From the NCBI GenBank assembly GCA_023974075.1, contig CM043801.1, positions 1,815,209-1,879,208 of the forward strand: a stretch of DNA of 64,000 nt, read 5' to 3'. The DNA comes from Chaenocephalus aceratus (taxonomy: Eukaryota > Chordata > Actinopteri > Perciformes > Channichthyidae). The number at the start of each line of letters is the position of its first letter. Positions within the stretch are counted from its first letter, which is position 1. A program made the position numbers and the translations under genes. Of this stretch, positions 33,117 to 45,081 are shown in pieces. A model generated the notes under the pieces. The model did not search any database. It had not been told where the DNA came from and was given only the letters and a program-made list of their open reading frames with translations.

Positions 33117-33259
33117 GACGAGCAATACTGTGTTAACCTAGCTATCTTAATTAATGGTATCCATCTGAAATAAATCACAGACTTCATTCGTCAATGGCAT
33201 GCATTCTCTCTCTTTATATACAGAGTCAGATTAAAGAAGTAGAAATACACTAAACATAC

Positions 33260-33555
33260 CGTAGGCAGATGGCGAGTCGCTCGGCGGGTCCGATTGACAA
33301 ACGCATGTTGGTGTCCGCCTTTGTTATCAGTGGACCCACTTTGCCGAGCAACTCGTCGAAATGGCCTTTGCTCATTCTGAAGTACTGGTGAAACAGTTCG
33401 TCATCCAGACGGAGCTCTTGGACCAGAACGTGGTATTCTCCCCGTTGCAGACGTTTTCGGAGTATCGGATATACCCAACAGCGACGCACACAACGTCGCC
33501 TCCCGAGATACAATGCATATACCAATGCCACCCTTGCTACCAAACCGGCATCCAT
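33260..33555 (-). pseudogene. Harbinger transposase exon 1, copy C
   Basis: On minus, ATG opens MDAGLVARVALVYALYLGRR. The helix-turn-helix-like N-terminus typical of HARBI1 proteins follows, with LVQELRLDDELFHQYFRMSK, FDELLGKVGPLITK and GPAERLAICLRYV. It ends at a GTATGT donor and continues at 32941. The exon itself is intact, but the gene lacks its catalytic half. The LINE insertion lies just upstream of the start, at 33603, and separates it from the right terminus. Confidence 0.85.
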
Positions 33556-33956
33556 TTTGGCTAGAGTGGATAGAAGAACTGGGCTTTTTTGCTTTGTATG
33601 TCAAAAAACCCACACACGAAGTCCGCACTTTGAATCAGACTGTCCCTCTGTTACCAGAAGGAGGAAGGAGGAACCTATTGCGGTGAGCACGTTGCACGTT
33701 GTAATTTCCGGTTGTTGTTGTTGTCATCTCCGGGTATCCCGTGTGCCTGTTCTGTTGCTGATAGTTTACTAACTTAAACTTAATCGATCGTTTTAAAACT
33801 CTTGATCACGGCAACTGCCTGACGTTGTAATCACACGTTACTACAGCTTAAGCACTCACAACTCTCCTTCTCTTAGCGACTGTAACTGTAACTCCACAGT
33901 TGCCTACACTCTTTTCGGGTTTGCTAACGGTAGCTACTTTAGCTTGATAGCTAGCC

Positions 33957-34814
33957 ATGGCTCTTTCCCCACCCTCTGGTGCTATTTCCTGCTCTTCCTG
34001 TCTCATGTTTGGTTACTTCCCGGCCTCCCTTACTGGTAAGGATACATGTGTTAAATGTAGTATAGTTGTTAGGTTGGAGGCGGGAATCATAGCCATAGAA
34101 GCCCGGCTCCGCATCTTAGAAAGTAACTCAGCTAAAGTAAAGCCCATGTTAGCATGTGCGGACCGGCAAAATGTAGCTCCTCTTAGCCGTCCCCCGGCAA
34201 CTCCCGAGCAGCAGGGAGGCTGGGTGACTGTTCAGAAGGGGCATAACGCGAAACCCGCAGGTCCCCACCAACCCGTTCACGTATCTAACAGATATTCCCC
34301 ACTCAGCGAGACACCCGCTGAGAAGCCAACTCTGGTTATTGGTAGCTCTATTATGAGACACGTGAATTTAGAGACCGAGGCCTCCACAGTCACATGCATT
34401 CCGGGGGCCAGAGCGGGCGACGTTGAGGCGCATCTTAAACTGCTGGCTAAAAATAAACATAAATACGGTAGGATTGTTATTCACGTCGGTGGTAATGATG
34501 TTCGTTTACGCCAATCAGAATGCACCAAACTTAATGTGGAGTCGGTGTGTAGTTATGCTAAAACAATGTCGGACACCGTAATCTTCTCTGGTCCCCTCCC
34601 CAATCTGATCAATGATGACATGTATAGCCGCATGTCATCATTTCAGCGCTGGTTGTCTTGGTGGTGCCCAGCAAACAATGTGGGCTTCGTAAATAATTGG
34701 ACAGCCTTCTGGGGAAAACCTGGTCTGATTAAGAGAGATGGCATTCATCCTACTTTGGAAGGTGCAAATCTCATTTCGGCAAACATTTCAGGGCTTTGTG
34801 GACTTAATCCATGA
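33957..34814 (+). CDS. L2-type LINE ORF1 with SGNH-hydrolase-like (esterase) domain
   Basis: An open frame of 285 residues. The N-terminus has two CxxC pairs (CSSC at 12-15, CVKC at 31-34), likely a zinc ribbon or PHD-like module, followed by a short coiled coil (RLEAGIIAIEARLRILE). From about residue 124 an SGNH/GDSL-type fold is recognisable: TLVIGSSIMR (candidate nucleophile Ser130), HVGGNDVRL (GGND 178-181) and KRDGIHPTLEG (DGIHP 261-265), giving the Ser, Asn and Asp-x-x-His blocks. Esterase domains of this kind are known in ORF1 of CR1/L2 LINEs; their role in retrotransposition is not settled and may involve lipid or RNP association. Block I reads GSS instead of the usual GDS. The ATG at 33957 is in a good context (GCCATGG). 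Confidence 0.85.
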   Translation: MALSPPSGAISCSSCLMFGYFPASLTGKDTCVKCSIVVRLEAGIIAIEARLRILESNSAKVKPMLACADRQNVAPLSRPPATPEQQGGWVTVQKGHNAKPAGPHQPVHVSNRYSPLSETPAEKPTLVIGSSIMRHVNLETEASTVTCIPGARAGDVEAHLKLLAKNKHKYGRIVIHVGGNDVRLRQSECTKLNVESVCSYAKTMSDTVIFSGPLPNLINDDMYSRMSSFQRWLSWWCPANNVGFVNNWTAFWGKPGLIKRDGIHPTLEGANLISANISGLCGLNP

Positions 34815-34928
34815 CAAACTGGAGTTGAGACCAGGAGGCAGAGTCGCAGTCTTACACGCTTCTCTGCGCTCTCTCCTAGGCAGTCACCCATAGGAATCCC
34901 GAACCCAATAAAATACCCAATATTAGCG

Positions 34929-36855
34929 GTGTGTGTGTCTGCCCAAGGACAATTTAAGGTGAAACCTAATAGAGGTGTCATACATAATAACCTAATAAAA
35001 GTAAATGTAACAACTACTACAGTGCAACAAAACAGGAAGATTACATGTGGTCTCTTAAACATAAGATCTCTAGCATCTAAAGCAATATTGGTAAATGATT
35101 TAATATCAGATTATAATATTGATATATGCTGTCTCACTGAAACTTGGTTGAGACATGAAGAATATGTCAGCATAAATGAGGCCACTCCACCCAGCCATGT
35201 CAACACTCATATTGCTCGAGGCACGGGCCGAGGAGGTGGAGTTGCAGCAATCTTTGACTCAAGTTTACTTATCAATACTAAACCAAAATGTAATTATACC
35301 TCCTTTGAAAGCCTCGTTTTTAGTCTTACGCATCCGACCTGGAAAACTTTGCAGCCAATCTTATTTGTTACAGTGTACCGTGCACCAGGTCCTTATTCAG
35401 AATTCTTATCAGAATTCTCTGAGTTTTTATCAACTTTGGTTCTTAAAACAGACAAAGTAATTATCGTAGGTGACTTTAATATTCATGTTGACGATGATAA
35501 AAATAGCCTTACTGTTGCATTTAACTCTATATTAGATTCTGTTGGTTTCTGTCAGAGTGTAAATAAACCAACCCACTGTTATAATCACACTCTCGACCTT
35601 GTTCTGACTTATGGTATTGAAATTGAGCAACTATTAGTCGAACCGCATAATCCTGCTTTATCCGACCATTTCTTAGTAACTTTTGAAGTACTGTTACTAG
35701 ACTACAAAGCATTAGTCAAAAGCTTTTGCAGCAGAAACCTATCTGTTAGTGCTATAGCCACATTTAAGGAAGAGATTCCACCAATACTTAACTCGATAGC
35801 ATGTCTGCATGTAGGGGAGGAAACTTATACAAAATGTACACCACCCCAAATTGATCATGTTGTTGATAGTGCTATAGATGCGCTGCGAATAAAATTAGAC
35901 TCTGTTGCTCCTTTGAAAAAGAAGAAAATAAAACAACATAGACTAGCTCCATGGCATAATGCCGAAACCCGCAAAATAAAGCAAAAGTCTAGACAACTTG
36001 AAAGGATATGGCGTTCCACTAAACTTGAAGAATCTCGTTTAATTTGGCATATTACTCTCAATGAATATAAGAAAGCACTGCGTAAAGCGAGAGCAGCCTA
36101 CTACTCTTCATTAATAGATGAGAATAAGAATAATGCAAGATTTCTTTTCAGCACTGTAGCCAGGCTGACAGAGAGCCACAGCTCGATTGAGCCTTCTATT
36201 CCCATAGCACTCAGTAGTAATGATTTTATGTGCTTTTTTAACGATAAAATTGTTACTCTTAGAAACAAAATTAATGACCTCTTGCCTTCGACCAGTATAG
36301 TGTTATCAACAGCTCCCGGAAACGTAAGTTCTAATATTACACTAGATAGTAACTAGAATGCTTTTCAGCCATTAACCTTGAACAATTACATTCAATGATT
36401 CTCTCTTCTAAACCATCAACGTGCATGTTAGACCCAATTCCAACTAAGCTGTTGAAGGAAGTTTTTCCATTAATTAGCACTTCTTTATTAAATATTATGA
36501 ATATGTCTTTATTATCAGGCTATGTTCCACAATCATTCAAAGTAGCAGTGATAAAACCGCTTCTTAAAAAGCACAACCTCGATCCAGAGGTTTTAGCCAA
36601 CTATAGACCTATTTCTAATCTTCCGTTCCTCTCAAAAAATCTTGAGAAAGCGGTCGCAAAACAGTTGTGTGATTACTTAAAAAACAATGATTTATTTGAA
36701 GATTTTCAGTCTGGCTTTAGAACACATCATAGCACAGAGACAGCTCTGGTTAAAGTCACAAATGACATTCTAATAGCCTCAGACAAGGGACTTGTCTCTA
36801 TTCTTGTTTTGCTCGATCTCAGTGCTGCATTTGATACTATCGACCATGATATCCT
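34929..36855 (+). pseudogene. L2-type LINE ORF2, first part (endonuclease, RT fingers)
   Basis: The APE-type endonuclease shows GLLNIRSLASK, LTETWLR (Glu at about residue 71), IIVGDFNIH (about 179-186), HTLDLVLTYG and LSDHFLV, all the catalytic motifs. At about 36353 a one-base loss stops the frame (TAG at 36354-36356). Reading resumes one frame over and continues with [44 protein letters not shown] and the start of motif A with FDTIDHD, where the Ty3 LTR begins at 36856. ORF2 would nick target DNA and copy the LINE transcript. One frameshift and one insertion are the only visible lesions. Confidence 0.9.
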
Positions 36856-37683
36856 TGTGACAGTCGCAGATTGATCTCAGTGTTTGTTATAAACTGTAGG
36901 GGCAGGGGAAAGGGTTAAGGCATGTAGTGTAGATTCAAATGAAATGAGAATCTATGATGCATGGGTATTATCCTCGCAACTACAATCGTTAAAATGTCCA
37001 CTTTTATATTGGTTTGAGGGTGTGGTTCTGCAAGCCTCATTTGCATATTCACCTGTCGCGGCGCGCCCAGAGGCTTTTTAGAGGGCACGTCAACAGGATG
37101 CCAGGTTGGTTCTCACGGGAGGAGGAAGCCTGTGTGTGGTGAATGCGGGTATTCAGCGGGATGGTTACGGTTTCTCAGCATGTGTAAAAATGCAATAGGG
37201 GAAGTAACTGAAAGTAACGTATGTGGATATTGCATCGACCGACCTGGAAGCACGTCTCCTTGGAGAGGACGCGCACGGAGAGAGAGAGATTCTCTCCGAC
37301 ACAGGGTGAGATCGCTCCTGTGTGCCACGCAGGACCTCGTGTTTCTTTTTGTGTGGAATATAGCCTGAAAAGGCCTACAAACATTTCTGTTTTTGCCGCC
37401 GACGGGCGCAGGAGCAACAGTTTTTTTCAATGAACAATAGCCTGGATTAGGCAGTAAAGACACTTTTTGTGTATCCCAGAGCGGGCTGTTTTGTTTTGTT
37501 TGTGTTGTGTGGCTGGAAAACTGTCAATATAATGGATCCATGCATGAAATCTGTCTCTGTTTATTTTGTTTAAGGAGCAGATTATGCACTTATTATTTCT
37601 GTTTACCTTTTATAATCTTATTTCATTCAAGAACCCCTTGTGCGTTTAATTAACACAACTAGTTTAGATAGTTGATCGTTACA
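36856..37683 (+). repeat. 5' LTR of the Ty3 element
   Basis: 828 bp, TG...CA ends. Compared with the 3' LTR I count three substitutions (near 36880, 37139 and 37369) and a one-base difference in a T run near 37425. A duplicate of small open frames on both strands in the two LTRs is not coding. Confidence 0.95.
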
Positions 37684-37705
37684 GATGGTGGCCAGTATGG
37701 GGACT
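37684..37705 (+). promoter_or_regulatory. Putative primer-binding site
   Basis: GATGGTGGCCAGTATGGGGA follows the 5' LTR directly. A TGG two bases inside is the expected complement of a tRNA CCA end. The tRNA species was not identified. Confidence 0.5.
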
Positions 37706-37879
37706 GAAATGTGATTTAAAAATCTGATATTATTTAAAGAGAACATTTTTGGAGATTTTGAAACTGCCAATTGGCATATTTTTGTTTACTGAGACACTAA
37801 GCCTATGTGTTGAATGGTATTGATTGGATGAGAAGAGAAAACGTGTTCTGTACTTGTGTAAAATAACCATAGTCAGGCA

Positions 37880-40800
37880 ATGGCTTCTGAAGAAAATGTA
37901 CAACAGAATATGGAAGCACAATTAGAAGAGAATGAGTCTGAAGAAGGTAGTATAGCACAGGAGAACAGTGGGCAACACCATGAAAATAGAGGTGATGCAT
38001 GGATAACAAGAAGATCTATTACTGATGTTACCTCTTTGATCGGTTCTCTTTATATATCTGATGCAGAGCAGGAGGAAAGTGTAGGAGATTGGGATAATAC
38101 ATCTTACCAGGCATATCCTGCTCTTGCATCTTTCTCCACAGACTTGGGAACAGTTATAGAGAGAGTTAACTCCCTCGAGGCTGATTTTAGAGATTCAGTT
38201 AATAGTGCGCTAAACCGAGAAGATAGCATCAGAGGCCTCGTGAATGAGAATGTTGAAGCACTGGAGCATCATGTTATGTCAACTTTGAAAAACTTTGAAG
38301 AGAAACTGGTGGACTGTTTACAAAGGCGTGATGAAAAATGGAAGGCAGAAATCCAAAGGCTGAAGCGCGCCAGCCTCCCTGCGGTCCATAGGCCCTTTGT
38401 CAGTGCTGGTGCTAGTTTTCAGACGTCTTATGGTCGCACCACTCCAGCTCAAACACCTCTCATTAGTGCCTCTCACACCCATGTTCCTTCTCTTGGTACT
38501 GACACTCAGGTGTCGGGTCCTCATATTAGTTATCCCACTCCTACTCATTCAGTTCCCTCTGCTGGGGTTTCTGTCGGCCGAGCAGAGATTGCCAGAAGAG
38601 AACCTGATACTATTGATGCTGCGCCACACGGCAGGACATCATTCACTGACCTACTTCCGCTAGGACAACCACCAGGAGTCATTGACAACATAAACCCCAT
38701 CACACCTGTAGGAGCAGTATACCGCCATCCAAGCAGTACGCCGGTGGTGTATGCAAAGCCTGTCATTCATATGGAGTTCCCGTCTTTCGGTGGTTCCAGG
38801 GAGGTTGGAGAGGTTTTGAACTTTGTAGATCGCTGTGAAACATTCTTTGAAGTTAGGCCATTAACAGATACAGAGCTAATAGGGGCTTTATCTGGGGTTC
38901 TTAAGGGGCCAGCGCATAGTTGGTGGTGTGTAGCAAAAAGCACAGTACACAACTGGCCAGAATTCAAAGAAGCTTTTCATGCAGCTTTCCTCCCTCCTGA
39001 TTACCTCATGGAAGTGGAGGAGAAGTTGAGGGATATGGTGCAGGTACCCGAACAGTGTTTGAGGGATTTTGCCTATGATTACCGAGCCCTTTGTCTACGA
39101 TGGAAACCCGATATCACCGAGGCGGAGTTGGTGAGGAAAATACTCAACAACTGTAATCCCAGAATAGCTGGTTGTCTTCGGGGCACTGTCAGAACCGTGG
39201 ACCAACTGGTGTCAATAGGCACATTAGTGGAAAAAGATTGCACAGCTGCAAAAGAATATTGGGGGAAAGTGGATCAACAAAAAGCAAAAGAGAAATTGAA
39301 CAAAAGGCCCCAGGAAAAATGGAGCGCTAAGAAACCTGCTGATGTAGTGACCATAGTGCAGAGAGGGAAGAGAAATCCAGTAAGTCTCTTACATGTCCCC
39401 GTAGAGGTGAGAGGAATGCAGTGTAAAGCTGTTTTTGACACTGCATGTACATATTCCCTCATGCGACACAGCCAATGGCTGGATGTAGTCCGTAAAGGAG
39501 AGCAACTGAAGCCCAGTGAGAACCAAAGCTTTGCTTTGGCTGATGGGAAGACATGCCATGGAGCCTTAGGAAAGGTACAGCTACTCTACGGCTGGCATGA
39601 GATGATGTGGTCGCTAGAAACATACATCATCGATGACAACAACCTGGCATTCCCCATCATTCTAGGCTTAGACTTCCTTACCAAGACCTCAACCATTATC
39701 AACCTGGGAGACCGAACATATGGAGTAAAGGGGCCAAGGGATTATGTGTTCTATTCATTCCTTTCTCAACCTGCTGAGATCCCGGCAGCTCACCCCAGTG
39801 TTAGTCTCATAATAGCACTTCCGCTATCCAAGTCATTTCCTATTCAAGAAGAGACTGCCCCAGATTTTTCAGCTCATCCACCAGAGGTTAGAGAAATCTT
39901 GAAGGCTTGGCCAAAGGTGTGTTCAGGCAGTTTAGGGAAAACTAAGGTAGAAGAGCACAATATATTTACTACAGACGAGGTTCCAGTGCGCTGCAAAGCA
40001 TACAGGGTATCACCCCACAAGCGTCAGATCATAATAGACCAGGTAGAGCAGATGCTTAGGGATGGCATTATTGAACCGTCACAGTCAGCCTGGGCGTCCC
40101 CAGTGGTCTTGGTGCCAAAACCTGACATGTCCCCAAGATTTTGTGTTGACTTTCGACCTCTAAATGCTAAGACTCGGCAAGATGCCTATCCTATGCCACT
40201 TATTCATGAGTTGTTGGAGTCATTGCATGGAGCCGCCTTCTTCAGTACCCTTGACCTAAAATCAGGCTACTGGCAAGTGGCAATGTCAGAGGAAAGCAAG
40301 GCCAAGACAGCAGTAATCACACCGATAGGCCTCTACCAGTTCAAGTGCATGCCATTTGGGCTGAAGAACGCCGGTGCATCTTTCCAGCGATTGATGGAAA
40401 AGGTCCTGGGAGAGCTGAGGGGAAAATTCTGCTTTGTGTATATTGATGATGTCATCATCTTTTCACCCTCACAAGAACAGCACTTCAATGATTTAAACGC
40501 TGTGATGAAGAGACTGCATGAGGCCAATTTAACACTCAATCTGAAGAAATGCCATTTCTTCCAGCAAGAGTTAAAGTTCCTTGGCCATATAGTGTCTGAG
40601 AAAGGGGTTCAGGTGGATCCAGAGAAAACACTGGCAGTGAAAGAATATCCTACTCCCACAAATATCAAGTCACTGCAACGATTTCTGGGACTTGTGGGAT
40701 GGTACCACAAATTCATTTCCCACTTTGCAGATATGGCAGCTCCCTTGCATCGCCTGACGAGGAAAGCGGTGGAGTGGATATGGAGCGAAGAATGCCAGCA

Positions 40801-42364
40801 AAGCTTTGAACACTTGAAACAGGCTATGGTCAGCGCTCCCATCCTAACACAACCTGACCACTCAATTCCTTTTGAGGTGCACACAGACGCTAGTGACGCC
40901 GGTTTGGGTGCAGTCTTAGTCCAAGCTACTCAGGAAAGGGAGCAGGTGATAGCTTATGCTTCACGGGGATTGAGAGGAGCCGAGTGTAACTACTCCACAT
41001 CAGAAAAGGAATGTCTAGCTGTTGTATGGGCTGTTGAAAAGTGGCGACATTTTCTTGAGGGAAAAGAATTCACGGTATACACAGACCATGCTGCTCTGAC
41101 TTGGGCCTTCAACTGTCCGAAGACCTCTTCCCGGCTTACTAGGTGGATCTTACGACTCCAGCAATTTCAATTTAGGGTCCAATACCGAAAAGGCCTGCAC
41201 AACATAGTGCCTGATGCCCTGTCCAGAGCGATTGCACATCCATCCACAACTGCGTATGTTGCCTCAAACACCTCTCACTGTGCTTCTGACTTACCAACCA
41301 CCCTATCAGACATACGAGAGGCCCAGGAAAGGGACCCTGAAATCAGTGACATGGCAAAACAGTCTGCTGCCATTTGTAAGCCAGATAGGATAGGGTACAC
41401 TGTGTTACAGGGTATTCTGTATCGGCGGTCGCCTGTGAGAGTAGGGGGAGACAAATATCAGCTAGTGGTTCCCAAGAGTCTAGTAATATCTTTTCTGGAG
41501 TACTTCCACAACCATCCCCTGAGTGGACATCTGGGCAGACTTAAGACTCTTCTTAAGATCCTTGAGGTGGCTTGGTGGCAGGCTGTTAGGAAGGATGTGT
41601 GGGCCCATGTAAAGTGTTGCAACACCTGCCAGGCCTACAAAGCGGATAATCAAAAACCAGCGGGGTTCATGCAGCCTACCCCGGTGGAGGAGCCCTGGGA
41701 AAAGCTGGGGATTGATCTTATGGGACCTTTTCCCCGCAGTAAAAAAGGCAATTGCTTTCTTCTCGTGGTTGTGGATTATTTCACAAAGTGGGTTGAGATG
41801 TTTCCCCTAAAAGACAGCAAAACTCACAAGATTGTCGCCGTCTTAAAAGATGAGATCTTCACCCGTTTCGGTGTCCCACGTGAGTTGGTTTCTGATCGGG
41901 GAGCGCAGTTCACTGGCCATGAAATGGCCAACCTATGCAAATCCTGGGGAGTCACACAAAAGTTCACCACCAGCTATCATCCTCAAGCCAATCTCACGGA
42001 ACGGTCCAACCGGACCATCAAAACGATGATTGCTTCTTATGTAGGGACACAACATAAGAACTGGGATCAGTGGATCAGGGAATTTCGTTTTGCCGTCAAT
42101 GCTGCCTATCAGGAGACAACGGGGCAAACACCTGCATCCCTGGCACTCGGAAGATCTCTGAAAGGCCCACTGGAGAGGTTGATCAGCCCTCCACCTCCCC
42201 CTCATCAACCTACATATACACTACTGGAAAGACAACAAAAGATGGTGGAACAAGTAAAAAAGAGAGTTGGAGTATGCCAAGCCAGACAAGCCAAGTATTA
42301 TAATACCCACAGGAGAGGTGTACAACTCCTGCTGGGAGACCTGGTCTGGGTCCGCACTCACTGA
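37880..42364 (+). CDS. Ty3/gypsy gag-pol polyprotein
   Basis: An uninterrupted frame of 1494 residues. Residues 1-290 are an acidic, Ser/Thr/Pro-rich leader without named domain; 298-475 are a retrotransposon gag domain ([17 protein letters not shown] to TLVEKDC) without a CCHC zinc knuckle. The aspartic protease has FDTACTYS (Asp520), an Ala in place of the usual Gly of DTG/DSG. The reverse transcriptase shows [32 protein letters not shown] and YIDDVIIF (854-861). RNase H has [13 protein letters not shown] (Asp1003) and TDHAALTW. Integrase has the HHCC-type HPLSGHLGR...CNTC region and catalytic residues Asp1279, Asp1339 and Glu1374. The frame stops at 42362-42364 just after GDLVWVRTH; the GPY/F-like tail continues in another frame at about 42369-42560. 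All catalytic motifs are present. Confidence 0.93.
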   Translation: MASEENVQQNMEAQLEENESEEGSIAQENSGQHHENRGDAWITRRSITDVTSLIGSLYISDAEQEESVGDWDNTSYQAYPALASFSTDLGTVIERVNSLEADFRDSVNSALNREDSIRGLVNENVEALEHHVMSTLKNFEEKLVDCLQRRDEKWKAEIQRLKRASLPAVHRPFVSAGASFQTSYGRTTPAQTPLISASHTHVPSLGTDTQVSGPHISYPTPTHSVPSAGVSVGRAEIARREPDTIDAAPHGRTSFTDLLPLGQPPGVIDNINPITPVGAVYRHPSSTPVVYAKPVIHMEFPSFGGSREVGEVLNFVDRCETFFEVRPLTDTELIGALSGVLKGPAHSWWCVAKSTVHNWPEFKEAFHAAFLPPDYLMEVEEKLRDMVQVPEQCLRDFAYDYRALCLRWKPDITEAELVRKILNNCNPRIAGCLRGTVRTVDQLVSIGTLVEKDCTAAKEYWGKVDQQKAKEKLNKRPQEKWSAKKPADVVTIVQRGKRNPVSLLHVPVEVRGMQCKAVFDTACTYSLMRHSQWLDVVRKGEQLKPSENQSFALADGKTCHGALGKVQLLYGWHEMMWSLETYIIDDNNLAFPIILGLDFLTKTSTIINLGDRTYGVKGPRDYVFYSFLSQPAEIPAAHPSVSLIIALPLSKSFPIQEETAPDFSAHPPEVREILKAWPKVCSGSLGKTKVEEHNIFTTDEVPVRCKAYRVSPHKRQIIIDQVEQMLRDGIIEPSQSAWASPVVLVPKPDMSPRFCVDFRPLNAKTRQDAYPMPLIHELLESLHGAAFFSTLDLKSGYWQVAMSEESKAKTAVITPIGLYQFKCMPFGLKNAGASFQRLMEKVLGELRGKFCFVYIDDVIIFSPSQEQHFNDLNAVMKRLHEANLTLNLKKCHFFQQELKFLGHIVSEKGVQVDPEKTLAVKEYPTPTNIKSLQRFLGLVGWYHKFISHFADMAAPLHRLTRKAVEWIWSEECQQSFEHLKQAMVSAPILTQPDHSIPFEVHTDASDAGLGAVLVQATQEREQVIAYASRGLRGAECNYSTSEKECLAVVWAVEKWRHFLEGKEFTVYTDHAALTWAFNCPKTSSRLTRWILRLQQFQFRVQYRKGLHNIVPDALSRAIAHPSTTAYVASNTSHCASDLPTTLSDIREAQERDPEISDMAKQSAAICKPDRIGYTVLQGILYRRSPVRVGGDKYQLVVPKSLVISFLEYFHNHPLSGHLGRLKTLLKILEVAWWQAVRKDVWAHVKCCNTCQAYKADNQKPAGFMQPTPVEEPWEKLGIDLMGPFPRSKKGNCFLLVVVDYFTKWVEMFPLKDSKTHKIVAVLKDEIFTRFGVPRELVSDRGAQFTGHEMANLCKSWGVTQKFTTSYHPQANLTERSNRTIKTMIASYVGTQHKNWDQWIREFRFAVNAAYQETTGQTPASLALGRSLKGPLERLISPPPPPHQPTYTLLERQQKMVEQVKKRVGVCQARQAKYYNTHRRGVQLLLGDLVWVRTH

Positions 42365-42535
42365 GAACTTCTCAGCAAAGCTTGCGCCTAAATGGTCGGG
42401 TCCAGCTACAGTGGTGAGAAAATTAGGCCCTATCAATTACCAGATAAAGTGGAACGGCCAGAACAAGAAAATGGACACTATCAATGTGGTCAACCTAAAG
42501 CCCTACTTCGGGGTGCAGCCCCTCATACCTCCGGT
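42365..42535 (+). pseudogene. C-terminal integrase tail, out of frame
   Basis: In a different frame from the polyprotein, KWSGPATVVRKLGPINYQIK and the following TINVVNLKPYFG correspond to the GPY/F-type C-terminal region that normally follows the integrase core. A small indel near 42360 separates it. This is the only disabling change seen in the element. Confidence 0.75.
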
Positions 42536-42550
42536 GGGGGGGGGGGGATC
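42536..42550 (+). promoter_or_regulatory. Polypurine tract
   Basis: A run of twelve G followed by ATC stands immediately before the 3' LTR, where second-strand priming is expected. It is preceded by CCTCCGGT. Confidence 0.8.
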
Positions 42551-43379
42551 TGTGACAGTCGCAGATTGATCTTAGTGTTTGTTATAAACTGTAGGGGCAG
42601 GGGAAAGGGTTAAGGCATGTAGTGTAGATTCAAATGAAATGAGAATCTATGATGCATGGGTATTATCCTCGCAACTACAATCGTTAAAATGTCCACTTTT
42701 ATATTGGTTTGAGGGTGTGGTTCTGCAAGCCTCATTTGCATATTCACCTGTCGCGGCGCGCCCAGAGGCTTTTTAGAGGGCACGTCAACAGGATGCCAGG
42801 TTGGTTCTCACGGGAGGAGGAAGCCTGTGTGTGGGGAATGCGGGTATTCAGCGGGATGGTTACGGTTTCTCAGCATGTGTAAAAATGCAATAGGGGAAGT
42901 AACTGAAAGTAACGTATGTGGATATTGCATCGACCGACCTGGAAGCACGTCTCCTTGGAGAGGACGCGCACGGAGAGAGAGAGATTCTCTCCGACACAGG
43001 GTGAGATCGCTCCTGTGTGCCACGCAGGACCTCGTGTTTCTTTTTGTGTGGAATATAACCTGAAAAGGCCTACAAACATTTCTGTTTTTGCCGCCGACGG
43101 GCGCAGGAGCAACAGTTTTTTTTCAATGAACAATAGCCTGGATTAGGCAGTAAAGACACTTTTTGTGTATCCCAGAGCGGGCTGTTTTGTTTTGTTTGTG
43201 TTGTGTGGCTGGAAAACTGTCAATATAATGGATCCATGCATGAAATCTGTCTCTGTTTATTTTGTTTAAGGAGCAGATTATGCACTTATTATTTCTGTTT
43301 ACCTTTTATAATCTTATTTCATTCAAGAACCCCTTGTGCGTTTAATTAACACAACTAGTTTAGATAGTTGATCGTTACA
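42551..43379 (+). repeat. 3' LTR of the Ty3 element
   Basis: 829 bp, nearly identical to the 5' LTR (about 99.6 percent by eye count). Confidence 0.95.
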
Positions 43380-44455
43380 TCCTATTGCAAAGACTAGAGC
43401 ACTTAGTTGGCATACAGGGAACTGCTTTAGGCTGGTTTAGGTCCTATCTATCTGAACGCTCTCAGTTTGTACGTGTTAACGATGAATCTTCCACGCAAAC
43501 CAAAGTTAGCCATGGAGTGCCACAGGGCTCAGTGCTCGGACCTATTTTGTTCACATTATATATGCTTCCGTTAGGCAATATTATAAGGAATCATTCTGTA
43601 AACTTTCATTGTTATGCGGATGATACTCAACTATATTTATCAATCAAGCCTGATGAAATTAATCATCTAAATAAAATTCAAGACTGCCTTAAGGACTTAA
43701 AAACGTGGATGACCTTAAACTTTTTGATGTTAAACACGACCAAAACTGAAGTTATTGTACTTGGCCCGAAGAATCTACGAAACAAATTATCTAAAGATAT
43801 ACTAACTATGGATGGCATTAATTTGGCCTCCAGTGAGACTGTAAGGAATCTTGGTGTTATATTTGATCAGGATTTATCCTTTAACGCCCACATAAAATCA
43901 ATTTCAAGGACCGCCTACTTCCATCTACGTAACATTGCAAAAATCAGGCATATCTTGCCTCAAAATGATGCAGAGAAACTAGTCCATGCATTTGTTACTT
44001 CTAGGCTGGATTATTGTAACTCTTTATTATCAGGGAGTACCAAGAAGTCAATCAAGTCGCTTCAGCTGATTCAAAATGCTGCAGCTCGTGTACTAACCAG
44101 AGTTAGGAAAAGGGACCACATTACTCCTGTTCTGGCTGCCTTACACTGGCTCCCTGTAGAACACAGGATAGAATTTAAAATTCTTCTTCTCGCCTACAAT
44201 GCCCTTAATGGGCAGGCGCCATCTTACCTTAAAGAACTCATTATACCCTACTGGCCTACTAGAGCATTGCGTTCCAAGAATGCAGGGTTGTTGGTTGTTC
44301 CTAGAGTCTCTAAAAGTACAATGGGAGCCAGAGCCTTTTCTTATCAAGCTCCACATTTGTGGAATCAGCTTCCAGTTTGTGTTCGGGCGGCAGACACCCT
44401 ATCCATTTTTAAGAGTGCGCTTAAGACCTTCCTTTTTGATAAAGCTTATAGTTAG
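43380..44455 (+). pseudogene. L2-type LINE ORF2, second part (RT palm, thumb, C-terminus)
   Basis: The frame resumes directly after the Ty3 target duplication in the same phase as the sequence before 36856. It shows [14 protein letters not shown], motif B as [13 protein letters not shown], the catalytic CYADDTQLY box, [46 protein letters not shown] and the end [15 protein letters not shown]. It is open to the natural stop at 44453-44455. This C-terminal organisation is typical of L2/CR1-clade LINEs. No damage is seen in this part. Confidence 0.92.
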
Positions 44456-44930
44456 GGTTGATTAGATTCAGCCCCTAGTTTTGCTGATATAGGCTTAGTT
44501 TGTCGGGGGACATCTTACTTCTTCCTTCTCTCTGTCTGTACCTGTGTACTCTCATGTTCCGATTAACCCAGCTTCCCCAAATGTCTTTCTTTTTGGTGTC
44601 TATATACGCTGGGATCCGGAGTCATGGATGATCCTGCGGTCCTGTGTCCTGGATCGCGAGCGCTGGATCTTGAGTCGTGGCTGTGGTCCTGGATCATAGG
44701 TCCTGGATGGATATCCTCATGGATTCATCTTCCTATTATACACACATGCATTTCCAAACATCTGGACTACCTATGTTGCAAATGTATTATCTTTTCAATT
44801 TACACACGGCATCTATTGCACGTCTGTCCGTCCTGGGAGAGGGATCCCTCCTCTGTTGCGCTCCCTGAGGTTTCTCCCATTTTTCCCTTTAAACTGGGTT
44901 TTCTTTGGAAGTTTTTCCTTGTACAATGTG

Positions 44931-45081
44931 AGGGTCTAAGGACAGAGGGTCTAAGGACAGAGGGTCTAAGGACAGAGGGTGTCGTATTGTCATACTGATA
45001 TTCTGTACACACTGTGAAGACCACTGAGACAAATGTAACATTTGTGATATTGGGCTATATAAATAAACATTGATTGATTGA
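44931..45081 (+). repeat. LINE 3' end with short tandem repeats
   Basis: GGTCTAAGGACAGAG is repeated about three and a half times (44933-44980), followed by ATTGGGCTATATAAATAAAC and the terminal TGATTGATTGA. The last motif is the recognition-type tail of this LINE family. Confidence 0.85.

Larger units (their letters stand above)
36856..43379 (+). mobile_element. Ty3/gypsy LTR retrotransposon
   Basis: Two LTRs (36856-37683 and 42551-43379) begin TGTGACAG and end GTTACA. TCCT flanks the element on both sides (36852-36855 and 43380-43383; ATCCT if the last A of the LTR is counted). Internal gene order is gag, protease, reverse transcriptase, RNase H, integrase in one frame. It sits in motif A of the LINE reverse transcriptase. 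Confidence 0.95.
33603..45081 (+). mobile_element. Near-full-length L2/CR1-type LINE, split by a Ty3 element
   Basis: Flanked by TTGTATGTC on both sides (33594-33602 and 45082-45090), with a TGATTGATTGA tail at the 3' end. Without the Ty3 insertion it is about 4.95 kb. ORF1 is intact; ORF2 has one frameshift plus the insertion. A 3' fragment of the same family lies at 13597-14508. Confidence 0.92.

Noticed and set aside
34929..36356. Reading ORF2 of the LINE as a separate endonuclease gene
   Set aside because: The stop at 36354 comes from a one-base loss; the reverse transcriptase continues immediately after in another frame.
37113..37463. Open frames on both strands near 37113-37463 and again at 42808-43146
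   Set aside because: They are the same sequence in the two LTRs and lack domains; they are by-products of LTR composition.
36856..43379. Endogenous retrovirus instead of Ty3 retrotransposon
   Set aside because: No envelope frame lies between integrase and the 3' LTR, and the domain order and motifs fit Ty3/gypsy.
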